22,849 nucleotides of DNA, from the NCBI GenBank assembly GCA_033721955.1, contig JAWVZY010000009.1, positions 1 through 22,849 of the forward strand. Direction: 5' to 3'. The stretch is from JAWVZY01 sp033721955 (GTDB lineage: Bacteria; Patescibacteriota; Minisyncoccia; Spechtbacterales; 2-12-FULL-38-22). Of this stretch, positions 1 through 6,561 are shown in pieces. Within the stretch, counting starts at the first letter, position 1; every line of letters starts with the position of its first letter. The notes beneath the pieces are model-generated. The model did not search any database. It was given only the letters and a program-made list of their open reading frames with translations, and was not told where the DNA came from. The position numbers were made by a program, and so were the translations under genes.

Positions 1-351
1 CTTTACAAACCACCCAAAACCAATAAGCAATAAAAACGCGCCAAGCTTAAGTAGCCAGTCCTCTTTTAGCCAGTTTACAAAATCTTGAGTTGCTTTTTGC
101 ACCTCCGTGGGGCCGGATGGCTCTTTTTTAAAGGCATCTTCAACGTCACCGACATATTGCATAGAGCTCTCCGGAGCTGTAGCATATTTTTCATCCGGCG
201 CCGGAGCGGGCTCTGCCGCCGGTGTTTCGGCTTCTTGAGCATGGGGTTCTTCTCTTTTGGTGGCATGAACGTTATCCAGCTTTTGTGAAAGCCGATTCAT
301 CTTTCCCCATAAAACAACGATCAATATTAGTAAAAATACATCAAATATCAT
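1..351 (-). CDS. DUF2339-family membrane protein, N-terminal part
   Basis: The reading frame opens with ATG at 351 and is still open at base 1, so only the first 117 residues are present. It starts with one hydrophobic helix (residues 2-16), then an acidic, Pro/Ala-rich linker (about 30-75), then an amphipathic segment and a second helix ending in LLKLGAFLLLIGFGWFVK. This order (short helix, charged linker, 'WLLK-GAFLLLIG-WFVK') is typical of DUF2339, large polytopic membrane proteins of unknown function; the rest would lie to the left. The start is one base after the TAA of the upstream gene (TAA-T-ATG), with no Shine-Dalgarno site, so translation is probably coupled. Family assignment rests on the N-terminal pattern only. 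Confidence 0.75.
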   Translation of the reverse strand, partial: MIFDVFLLILIVVLWGKMNRLSQKLDNVHATKREEPHAQEAETPAAEPAPAPDEKYATAPESSMQYVGDVEDAFKKEPSGPTEVQKATQDFVNWLKEDWLLKLGAFLLLIGFGWFVK

Positions 352-352
352 A

Positions 353-1330
353 TTATTGTGTATAAATTGGATTATTTATAGTATTGCTTATCTTTTCATA
401 TTCACCGTTAACTACCGCCTCTAAATATACCTCCGACCAATCATTAAAATACGGCCTGTAGCTTGTTTCATATGTGGCTACTTTCCTGAAGCGCCTGCTT
501 CCATCCGACCTTAAAAATACCCATAAGATCTGCGGACTATTGCCCTGCGCTCCCTCCACATCGCTTCTAAATACTGTATCGCCCTCCATATACAGTGTAG
601 CACTATAGCTTACCTCATTTACAATGTCTTCATTTTCTTTATCGCAATCTATGATACGAAAAGCGTTGCTTCTGTCATCAGAAAAGTATGTACTTCCACG
701 GCCTCCTTTAAGCTGAGTAGATATCTTTATATAATAATTAATACCAGGCAATGTTGACGTTGGCTTCCATGAATAAAGACCATAACCAAGCCTCTCATGC
801 TGAGACTCTTGGACAGGTACTGTGGCAATTAAAATTTCGCTGCCATTCCTTATTTGATATAAATTAACCGTATTTACATTCTTGGGAGCTGTCCAGCGGA
901 TACGTATTGGCTGTCCCATACAAAACTCCTCACCCCCATTGGGACTTATTACTTCTAACTTTTCAGTAGATGGTGCCGGAGCTTCGTTCATTTCATCAAT
1001 ATTTGCATCGTTAGTATTTATTTTGTCATTTTGTTCTTTTGTTTCTGTATAGGTGCCCACTCTTTGTGGCTCTTCGTCCTGTAAATAAAAATAGGCTCCC
1101 AATGTGCCAAAGGAAAAAAGCAAAGCCAATATAACAACGAATGTAATCGCCAAGCCCTGCTTAGGCGATTTTGGAGCACTTTTTTGTGTATTTTGGGATG
1201 CCGGCTTTCCAAGTTCTTTGTTTATATCCTCTTCGCTCCAACCGGCCTTTTTAAGCTCCCTACGCACCCTTGCATCATCAAAACCTTGTTCATGCATTTG
1301 TTTTATATAATTTTGAAGTTGATCATTCAT
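353..1330 (-). CDS. anchored surface protein with PNGGE (Kre9/KNH-like) domain
   Basis: This 325-aa protein has three parts. Residues 1-42 form a small charged helical domain (YIKQMHEQGFDDARVRREL), resembling the N-terminal helical module seen on many Parcubacteria membrane proteins. Residues 59-83 are a single transmembrane helix. After a polar linker, residues 125-230 hold a beta domain starting LEVISPNGGEEFCMGQPIRIRW, which matches the 'SPNGGE-W' pattern of the Ser-Thr-rich/Kre9-KNH-like domain (PF10342) common in surface proteins. The last 95 residues are probably another beta domain. The likely topology is a cytoplasmic N-terminus and an exterior C-terminus. The stop is one base from the start of the DUF2339 gene, so the two form an operon. 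Exact function is unknown. Confidence 0.7.
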   Translation of the reverse strand: MNDQLQNYIKQMHEQGFDDARVRRELKKAGWSEEDINKELGKPASQNTQKSAPKSPKQGLAITFVVILALLFSFGTLGAYFYLQDEEPQRVGTYTETKEQNDKINTNDANIDEMNEAPAPSTEKLEVISPNGGEEFCMGQPIRIRWTAPKNVNTVNLYQIRNGSEILIATVPVQESQHERLGYGLYSWKPTSTLPGINYYIKISTQLKGGRGSTYFSDDRSNAFRIIDCDKENEDIVNEVSYSATLYMEGDTVFRSDVEGAQGNSPQILWVFLRSDGSRRFRKVATYETSYRPYFNDWSEVYLEAVVNGEYEKISNTINNPIYTQ

Positions 1331-1373
1331 TTATATTCATTTTACCACTATTTATGTGTTGCAAATTGTGGAC

Positions 1374-1398
1374 AAATAAAAACCCTCAAAAGAGGGTT
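1374..1398 (-). terminator. intrinsic terminator after the coiled-coil gene
   Basis: A perfect 7-bp stem (1381-1387 with 1392-1398, arms AACCCTC/GAGGGTT) with a 4-nt loop is followed on the minus strand by TTTATTT. The stem overlaps the stop codon of the 1397-1747 gene. Confidence 0.8.
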
Positions 1399-1747
1399 AT
1401 TGTTTAGGATCTGTGCCTATGGCGGCCAAGGCGAGAGATGGGTTTTCAGAGGTTGAAAGTATATTTGTTATAACGGGCTGATGATCGCCTGTAAGAGCTT
1501 CGCGCATACCAAAAAGAAAGTGCTCCAATATGCTAATATTCAGTTCTAATTTTTCAATTCTTTTTTCCAGATTGCCTGTACGCCTTGTTGATGTCTTAGT
1601 GTCTTTTAGCATCTCCTCCATCATATCTATATGCCTTTCGGGAAGTATGGCCAGTAGCCCCTTCATTGTGGCACGTATATCTTCATACCTAAGTACAAGT
1701 TGAGCATGTCTTTGATCTAAGTCCTGCTCTTTTCTTTCTTCGGTCAT
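1397..1747 (-). CDS. hypothetical cytoplasmic coiled-coil protein
   Basis: This is a 116-aa protein with no signal peptide or membrane helix. It is highly charged and predicted helical; residues 50-75 (TRRTGNLEKRIEKLELNIS) have heptad-like spacing that suggests a short coiled coil. I do not recognise the family. The start is well supported: AAGGAGGT lies five bases upstream of the ATG (1752-1759), one of the few strong Shine-Dalgarno sites in this window. It appears to be a single-gene unit with its own terminator. Lying between a VKOR gene and envelope proteins gives no clear functional hint. Confidence 0.7.
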   Translation of the reverse strand: MTEERKEQDLDQRHAQLVLRYEDIRATMKGLLAILPERHIDMMEEMLKDTKTSTRRTGNLEKRIEKLELNISILEHFLFGMREALTGDHQPVITNILSTSENPSLALAAIGTDPKQ

Positions 1748-1782
1748 CTTTACCTCCTTGAAGTACTGCTTTTATTTTAACA

Positions 1783-2895
1783 TTATACCTGTACCGATGT
1801 CTGGTCTTCTTCTCGAAAAAGAGCCACCATATGCGAGACCCTTCTCTCTGCAATAAGAGCGGCAATAACAGCAAGAATTAAAAGCAAGCCATATCCGGTT
1901 GCCAGAATCTCTAAACTGTATTCAAGATTAATCACCGAAAGAGCAAACGCGCTGTACCAGGAAATTAATGACACCGCGCTAACTATAAAAGTGGCTTTTC
2001 TATAATCATGCAAAAGATCAGGAATCTTGCTGTCTTCCTTAAAATGTATAGAACTTACATAAGGTGCTAGTACTAAATTCACAACTACTCCGCCCAAAAC
2101 AACTATGCCAAGCGCTAACATCTTTACAATAAACTGAGGAGACGAATTAAGCTGTTCTATATTTGGAATGTATATTGCGAATTGACTGACTAATATTAAT
2201 ACAAGAGCAAACCATATTATCTCTGAAATTGTGCGCAAGACCCCCATCTCTGAATCTGATATTTTATAATCCCTAAGCGATTTAAGAAATAAAAACGCAG
2301 CAACACTGGCACCACCTACGCCGAAGGCAAAACCAAAGAAGTGCAACAGCGAAAATACCGGCTCAAGTCCTGTTAAAATTATCTCCGCAAAATTTATTCC
2401 CTCAAGAGCTATTATAAATATAATTATTGAAAATACTGCAGAAAGCAGGCACCACATACACCATTGCTTTAAAAGAAAGCCCTGTACAGATAATAAATAT
2501 AGAGAAAACAAGAAAGCGCCTGCGGTAAGTAAAAATATCATTTCTACAAAAAGCGGGGGTATCTGTCCGGGCATTGTTATATAAGTAAGATATGAGGCAA
2601 ATATAGTTACATAATAAAACATTCCCAAATACTCCAAATTAATACCCAAAAACTTTGAATATTCGCTGTAAATTACCGTATTACAATTAGACCCCACAGG
2701 GCATACAAGTTCCTTGTTGAACTTCTTTTTATAAAAAATATAAAGCGCTACCATAAAGCCGCCAAAGGAAAGAGCAACTATAAATGCGTAATGGGCTATA
2801 TCTGTAGGAAGAGTTGTAGAAAACAATAACCCCCCAAACCCAATAGTTATAAGTAAGAGATATAAAAATATATTTTTTTGTATAGTTTTTATCAT
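1783..2895 (-). CDS. VKOR-family disulfide-forming membrane protein with extra C-terminal helices
   Basis: This 370-aa polytopic protein carries the vitamin K epoxide reductase signature. The loop pair C65/C71 (CPVGSNC) comes first, then S77, then the membrane-embedded CxxC at C146/C149 (WCMWC). Bacterial VKORs take electrons from a DsbA-like partner and pass them to quinone, so they drive disulfide formation outside the membrane. The VKOR core ends near residue 165. About 200 further residues hold roughly five more hydrophobic helices (for example 180-203, 220-245 and 255-280) with no thioredoxin-like domain. No DsbA partner is encoded in this window. The start ATG lies in AT-rich sequence (GCTAATATAAATATATATG) without a Shine-Dalgarno site. 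The VKOR assignment is secure; the role of the C-terminal half is unknown. Confidence 0.9.
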   Translation of the reverse strand: MIKTIQKNIFLYLLLITIGFGGLLFSTTLPTDIAHYAFIVALSFGGFMVALYIFYKKKFNKELVCPVGSNCNTVIYSEYSKFLGINLEYLGMFYYVTIFASYLTYITMPGQIPPLFVEMIFLLTAGAFLFSLYLLSVQGFLLKQWCMWCLLSAVFSIIIFIIALEGINFAEIILTGLEPVFSLLHFFGFAFGVGGASVAAFLFLKSLRDYKISDSEMGVLRTISEIIWFALVLILVSQFAIYIPNIEQLNSSPQFIVKMLALGIVVLGGVVVNLVLAPYVSSIHFKEDSKIPDLLHDYRKATFIVSAVSLISWYSAFALSVINLEYSLEILATGYGLLLILAVIAALIAERRVSHMVALFREEDQTSVQV

Positions 2896-2914
2896 ATATA
2901 TTTATATTAGCATG

Positions 2915-2945
2915 AAACCAGTGCCTTTTAAAAAGACACTGGTTT
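2915..2945 (-). terminator. terminator-like hairpin between the redox cluster and VKOR
   Basis: A 9-bp stem (2915-2923 AAACCAGTG with 2937-2945 CACTGGTTT) may extend inward through a T-rich/A-rich pairing. It lies between the stop of the 80-aa gene and the VKOR start. The T-run after the stem on the minus strand is only three bases, so termination may be weak. Confidence 0.5.
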
Positions 2946-2963
2946 TGCTAGTAACAGGCCCGG

Positions 2964-3206
2964 CTATTTTTTATTTATCTTCTGCCAAAGCCATACAGCC
3001 AAAAGCACACCAACAACAAGCCACACTATCCATGTTAGAAATGCTAAAAAGCTAAACGCGCTGCCGCCCATTCCCATCATACCGCCATCCCCCCAATGCA
3101 TATCCATCATATGCACGTAATCATCATCAGCTGCTGCGCCATGAGCTAAGACAGCTCCGGGCATAAAACCTATTGCATAGATTAAAAAGTAAGCTACTTT
3201 TTTCAT
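2964..3206 (-). CDS. small Met/His-rich membrane peptide, possible copper binder
   Basis: This 80-aa protein has an N-terminal signal or anchor helix (residues 4-20, with a possible cleavage site at VLAHG). A short exterior segment is rich in Met and His (HMMDMHWGDGGMMGMGG, residues 32-48), and a second helix spans about 53-75, ending in a Lys-rich tail. Met- and His-rich stretches exposed outside the membrane are common in copper-binding proteins. A copper operon and a thiol-redox cluster lie just upstream, so copper capture is a reasonable inference, but there is no family match. The start is 17 bases after the rhodanese stop, with no Shine-Dalgarno site, consistent with being last in that operon. 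Confidence 0.7.
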   Translation of the reverse strand: MKKVAYFLIYAIGFMPGAVLAHGAAADDDYVHMMDMHWGDGGMMGMGGSAFSFLAFLTWIVWLVVGVLLAVWLWQKINKK

Positions 3207-3223
3207 GTTTTTAATTTGGTTAA

Positions 3224-3667
3224 TTATAATTTATCCACAGTTCCTTTTGCGGTCGTATCTCTGCCGCGGGATGTCCAGTCATGCAGGCCACCTGTGAGCT
3301 CATAAACATTTGTATATCCCCTATCAGCAAGCTCCTGTGCGGCGATCTTACTCATAGAGCCGGAACGACAATAAAGTACAACCTTTATGTCTTTATTGCC
3401 CAATACCGGTTCTATTTTTTCAACTTCATTGTACGGCGCCATAAAGTCGGTGCCGGGTACATGCCTCTGCTCCGGTGTGTGTACATCAATGAGAACAAAG
3501 TCCTTATTTGAAAGCATGCCCTCAAGCTCATCCGAAGTTATAGATGTAAATTCACTCTTAATTTCTTCTGTATCCTGAGGCGGCGATTGTGCATTATTTG
3601 CAAAGTATATACCTGCTACAACTAAAAACAATACAATAACACCGCCTATAATAAATTTATTTTTCAT
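3224..3667 (-). CDS. membrane-anchored extracytoplasmic rhodanese-like protein
   Basis: This 147-aa protein has a single N-terminal anchor helix (residues 5-23) followed by one rhodanese domain (about 40-140). The active-site loop is C100-RSGSMS, so the sulfur-accepting cysteine is present, with the usual VLIDVHTPEQ strand and the C-terminal GGLHDW element. Rhodaneses move sulfane sulfur or act on thiols. An exported single-domain version next to CcdA and Cys-rich proteins suggests a role in extracytoplasmic thiol or persulfide chemistry; the natural substrate cannot be read from sequence. It starts 17 bases after the Cys-rich protein's stop and is probably in the same operon. Confidence 0.88.
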   Translation of the reverse strand: MKNKFIIGGVIVLFLVVAGIYFANNAQSPPQDTEEIKSEFTSITSDELEGMLSNKDFVLIDVHTPEQRHVPGTDFMAPYNEVEKIEPVLGNKDIKVVLYCRSGSMSKIAAQELADRGYTNVYELTGGLHDWTSRGRDTTAKGTVDKL

Positions 3668-3684
3668 AATTTAATTTAATTTTA

Positions 3685-4677
3685 TTATACGCCACAACTT
3701 CCTCCCCCTCCGCTATTTACCGGCTCTACTTCCTGCGCTATTGCCCTATAACCCTGGGCGCTTGAATAAGATGAACCAAGAATTTCTTTAGCATTTATCT
3801 CATCCCATGCAACTCCTCTCTTTGCAAAATACTTACCTATTGTCATGTAGGTACTTGGAAACCAAAAGGAATTTACACCTAGCGCTGTCTTATACATCTC
3901 ATCCTCTGTAGCTCCCTGTGATGCCATAAGCTGTATAAGCCCCAACATTGCCATGCCATGATTACAATCGGGAAAATAGGTTGAATTACCACAACAAGGC
4001 CTGTAAATATTCTTTGTTACCTCTTCTACAAGTTTCTGCTGTTCATCGCTCAACTTGATCATCTGGTGCGCGCTGTAGTGATCCATTGGATTGCCCTCTG
4101 CAAGTGTCCATCCGCCTGTGGCAGCAAATTTAGACGCATCTCCTCCGTACCTTTCATCAGTCATGGGGCCATTTTCCAATATATCGTTCCTGTTTGCTAA
4201 GCCGAGCGCCCATAGCAAGTTTAAAATTACATTAGAGTTTTTAGCATCTATTACTATATTACCGTTATACCCTTCATCCAACAATCTTTCTTCACGATCC
4301 TCAAGACCGCCCCTCCTTTCATATAGTGCATAGAATTTTTCTTTATCTATGACGCCTGCATTCACCATCTGTGCTCCCAGTGCATTCCATTGAACAGGTA
4401 TAGCTATTCCGCCTTCAGGAGTTACCTTATATTCAAGCTCTTCTTCTATCTCGACTGCTCTCATTTCTAATATCTCGGGGTTAACAAGTATTTCAATTCC
4501 ATCTTGTGTGTATTTCACTATCCACTTAGGAGTTATTGAAATACTAAAATGAAATAAAATAGAAAAGCCAATAAGGGTAAATACCAATAAGCTTGATGTA
4601 AACAGTAAAAACGGATTAAGCTTTTTTTGTTTTTTTCTTTTTTTGTTTTTTTCCTCTTTAGTTTCTGTTTCTGTCAT
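3685..4677 (-). CDS. membrane-anchored Cys-rich protein with CC-x8-C-x-H motif and Gly-Cys tail
   Basis: This 330-aa protein has a very basic N-terminus (Lys/Arg run 8-19), one transmembrane helix (about 22-46) and a large exterior domain. Conserved-looking residues cluster in PCCGNSTYFPDCNHGMAM: C228, C229, C238 and H240. The protein ends in SGGGGSCGV, placing C328 three residues from the C-terminus on a flexible glycine arm. I recognise no named family. Four cysteines and a histidine next to CcdA suggest a thiol-disulfide or metal-binding partner that receives electrons from CcdA. The start ATG overlaps the 3' end of the ccdA-like gene by 20 bases, implying coupling, and follows a run of nine A. 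Confidence 0.75.
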   Translation of the reverse strand: MTETETKEEKNKKRKKQKKLNPFLLFTSSLLVFTLIGFSILFHFSISITPKWIVKYTQDGIEILVNPEILEMRAVEIEEELEYKVTPEGGIAIPVQWNALGAQMVNAGVIDKEKFYALYERRGGLEDREERLLDEGYNGNIVIDAKNSNVILNLLWALGLANRNDILENGPMTDERYGGDASKFAATGGWTLAEGNPMDHYSAHQMIKLSDEQQKLVEEVTKNIYRPCCGNSTYFPDCNHGMAMLGLIQLMASQGATEDEMYKTALGVNSFWFPSTYMTIGKYFAKRGVAWDEINAKEILGSSYSSAQGYRAIAQEVEPVNSGGGGSCGV

Positions 4678-5536
4678 TTTTTTTTGAAGATATACGCGCT
4701 TTTACTATAAAAAAAGCGAATAATCCTATAATTAAGGTTGCCCAGATAAAATCCGGCATACCATTTAACTTATTAACAAGGTTTTGAGAGATCTCATTGA
4801 GCATCTCTCCTATCTGCACCTGTGCTTCAGGCGCCCAGAAGGTGTTTCCACTCAACGCCAACATAATCAGTACTAAACCCATGCCGATAAAAACTGCGGC
4901 AGACAAAAGATTTGTTGTGTGTACTTTTATCTTTTTAATGCCGAGGTTGAGATCTATCAATTTTCCGCGTATTATTTTAAGATTTTCAAATTGAAACCTG
5001 TCGTAAAAATAAGCCGCGATAAAAAGCGGAAATACCATGCCAAATACATAAGCAAATACGACTATTAGTGCCTTCCAGAATGTTCCTGATATTACAGCGA
5101 GAGTCATGGCTCCTGCAAGGACAGGCGCACAGCAAGAGGTTGCGGCACCCGAGAGTACTCCTAAAGTAAAGACCGACTTTGAGTTCATGTCTCCGCTGTT
5201 TACATGCTTATTTTTAAGACCGGGAATAATAGATAAACTCTTTCCCATAACCGCCAATATTCCAAGCAAAACCATAAACAATCCACCCAATAAATACATT
5301 TCTGTATGAAAACTGCGAAATATATCTGCAAGCCATGCGGCACCCAGGCCTATGGGTATCAGAATTACTGAGATTCCTCCAAAAAATACAAATGTCATGC
5401 GAATAATTTTAGTTTTCTTTTTGAATACAGAGGCCATGTAAGCGGGGAATATAAACCCAATGCAACACGGTGCAAAAAGCGCCACCATGCCTGCAAAAAA
5501 TGATGCAATAATTGAAGCACCTAAAATTATATCCAT
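4658..5536 (-). CDS. ccdA: CcdA/DsbD-type thiol-disulfide transmembrane electron carrier
   Basis: This 292-aa integral membrane protein has about seven or eight hydrophobic helices. Two pseudo-symmetric cysteine sites are visible: C24/C25 in FAPCCIGFIFPAY and C135/C136 in GAATSCCAPVLAG, each before Pro-containing segments, as in the transmembrane domain of CcdA/DsbD. Classical CcdA has single cysteines in TM1 and TM4; here each is a Cys-Cys pair. The family carries reducing equivalents from cytoplasmic thioredoxin to exterior acceptors. Likely acceptors are its neighbours: the DUF1573 protein one base upstream (TAA-C-ATG) and the Cys-rich protein overlapping its end. No cytochrome c or haem-lyase gene is present, so a general reductase role is more likely than cytochrome maturation. 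Confidence 0.88.
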   Translation of the reverse strand: MDIILGASIIASFFAGMVALFAPCCIGFIFPAYMASVFKKKTKIIRMTFVFFGGISVILIPIGLGAAWLADIFRSFHTEMYLLGGLFMVLLGILAVMGKSLSIIPGLKNKHVNSGDMNSKSVFTLGVLSGAATSCCAPVLAGAMTLAVISGTFWKALIVVFAYVFGMVFPLFIAAYFYDRFQFENLKIIRGKLIDLNLGIKKIKVHTTNLLSAAVFIGMGLVLIMLALSGNTFWAPEAQVQIGEMLNEISQNLVNKLNGMPDFIWATLIIGLFAFFIVKARISSKKNDRNRN

Positions 5537-5537
5537 G

Positions 5538-6035
5538 TTATCTTGTTACCATTGCCCTGAATGAAAGTTCCATTTTAGGAGAATGGGATGAATTAGTTTC
5601 TAGATAAATATTCCTGCTGGCCAAACCGATACCTGAGGGACCGTGTGCAGCAGGATCAAATACCGCCCTGACCGTAGCACTTTCTCCCGGCTGTACAGTT
5701 ACATTAGCTACAGGGCTTCTGCCGTGCCCCTGCATACCAAAATACCCGTATTCATTTCCTGCAGAATCATAAATATATGCCGTCGTGCACATGCATGATG
5801 TGTAAACTTTCGTGATAACTACGGGTTCAGTTCCGTTATTAGTTAACTCAAAATTATGCTCGACATCACCATCCTCCATAGAAATAGTTTCAAAATCAAA
5901 ACTATTAACCGGCGCACTTAAAGAACTGTCCGAATAGCCTGCAACCACCGGATTCCGAGCCCCTGAAGAGCCCAGCCATGCAAGCAAGGCAATAAATGCG
6001 AAAATAGATAGTGAAATTAATGCTGTTTTTTTCAT
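5538..6035 (-). CDS. exported DUF1573-domain protein
   Basis: This 165-aa protein has an N-terminal signal or anchor helix (residues 5-22) and one immunoglobulin-like domain of the DUF1573 type. Visible features are the strand H60-NFELTNNGTEPV, then VYTSCMCTT with C81 and C83, and a C-terminal beta repeat with a charged spacing loop (VQPGESATVRAVFDP). DUF1573 proteins are exported and their precise function is unknown; the C-x-C motif is a family hallmark and could bind metal or form disulfides. The gene heads the cluster with ccdA. It starts 12 bases after a strong terminator and has no Shine-Dalgarno site or visible promoter, so it may be expressed by read-through of the copper operon. Confidence 0.85.
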   Translation of the reverse strand: MKKTALISLSIFAFIALLAWLGSSGARNPVVAGYSDSSLSAPVNSFDFETISMEDGDVEHNFELTNNGTEPVVITKVYTSCMCTTAYIYDSAGNEYGYFGMQGHGRSPVANVTVQPGESATVRAVFDPAAHGPSGIGLASRNIYLETNSSHSPKMELSFRAMVTR

Positions 6036-6041
6036 GTTAAT

Positions 6042-6073
6042 AAAAAAGCGCCTGCTCTTATTTGGGCAGGCGC
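6042..6073 (-). terminator. strong intrinsic terminator ending the copper operon
   Basis: A perfect 8-bp GC-rich stem (6048-6055 GCGCCTGC with 6066-6073) and a 10-nt loop are followed on the minus strand by TTTTTTA. It separates the CPF membrane protein gene from the DUF1573 gene and may act as an attenuator between the two modules. Confidence 0.85.
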
Positions 6074-6101
6074 GTAAAAGTTAAATTAATAAACAATAAT
6101 C

Positions 6102-6157
6102 CTATATCCCGAAGGGATATATACTAACGCGCCTAAGTAAAGCATAGGCAGGGCGCG
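6102..6157 (-). other. pair of hairpins at the end of the copper operon
   Basis: Two further inverted repeats precede the terminator. Positions 6103-6110 pair with 6114-6121 (TATATCCC/GGGATATA, 3-nt loop). Positions 6128-6133 pair with 6152-6157 (CGCGCC/GGCGCG, 18-nt loop). Both lie inside the last codons of the small membrane protein, so that RNA end is unusually structured. The role is unknown; mRNA stabilisation or attenuation is possible. Confidence 0.45.
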
Positions 6158-6554
6158 ATGTTTGAATATTTTTTATCCAAAATAATAAGTTTACAATATT
6201 TAGATAAATTTCTTCGTTTAATTTCAGATAATTGCAAAGAGTGATGTTTAGATTTTTAATTTTAGATTTAAGTATAAGATTTTTATAAATAAATATTTTA
6301 ACAGCAAAAAATGTAGATAATACCAACAAAAACATTATATTAATACTAAATATAGCTGTTGAAAAATTATCTAAAGAACTTATGTGGTGCAGGGCTATAG
6401 ATATTTCATTGGTTGAGGGGCAATCAATAGGATTCAATACAGAAAACGGGCACAGTTCCATTGAGTGGCCCATTCCGGACATAATAAAAGCTCCAAAAAT
6501 AGTTATGGAGAAAAATATTGATACCAAAAGAATTACCGTAGTTTTTATGTTCAT
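6102..6554 (-). CDS. small CPF-motif membrane protein of the copper operon
   Basis: This protein has about 150 residues. A first helix (residues 4-24) is followed by a loop, GHSMELCPFSVLNPIDCP, with Met, His and two Cys that could bind a soft metal; a second helix lies at about 70-90, with a basic cytoplasmic part after it. I recall similar 'CPF' small proteins in Patescibacteria but no named family. The ATG at 6554 is chosen; an upstream GTG at 6569 overlaps the ATPase stop and would add five residues, and neither has a good Shine-Dalgarno site. It is the last gene before the terminator at 6042-6073. The final residues (LRRVSIYPFGI) are encoded by hairpin-forming DNA and may be an acquired tail. 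Confidence 0.6.
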   Translation of the reverse strand: MNIKTTVILLVSIFFSITIFGAFIMSGMGHSMELCPFSVLNPIDCPSTNEISIALHHISSLDNFSTAIFSINIMFLLVLSTFFAVKIFIYKNLILKSKIKNLNITLCNYLKLNEEIYLNIVNLLFWIKNIQTSRPAYALLRRVSIYPFGI

Positions 6555-6561
6555 ATAATTA

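Noticed and set aside
75..288. Open frames on both strands at 75-266 and 85-288.
   Set aside because: Both overlap the DUF2339 frame that runs unbroken from 351 to the window edge, and their products are low-complexity Lys/Arg- or Cys/Phe-rich shadows.
4658..4686. Programmed frameshift fusing the CcdA-like and Cys-rich proteins at the A9 run.
   Set aside because: A shift into the second frame is possible in principle, but both genes have proper stop and start codons with a 20-base overlap, and the second has its own membrane anchor.
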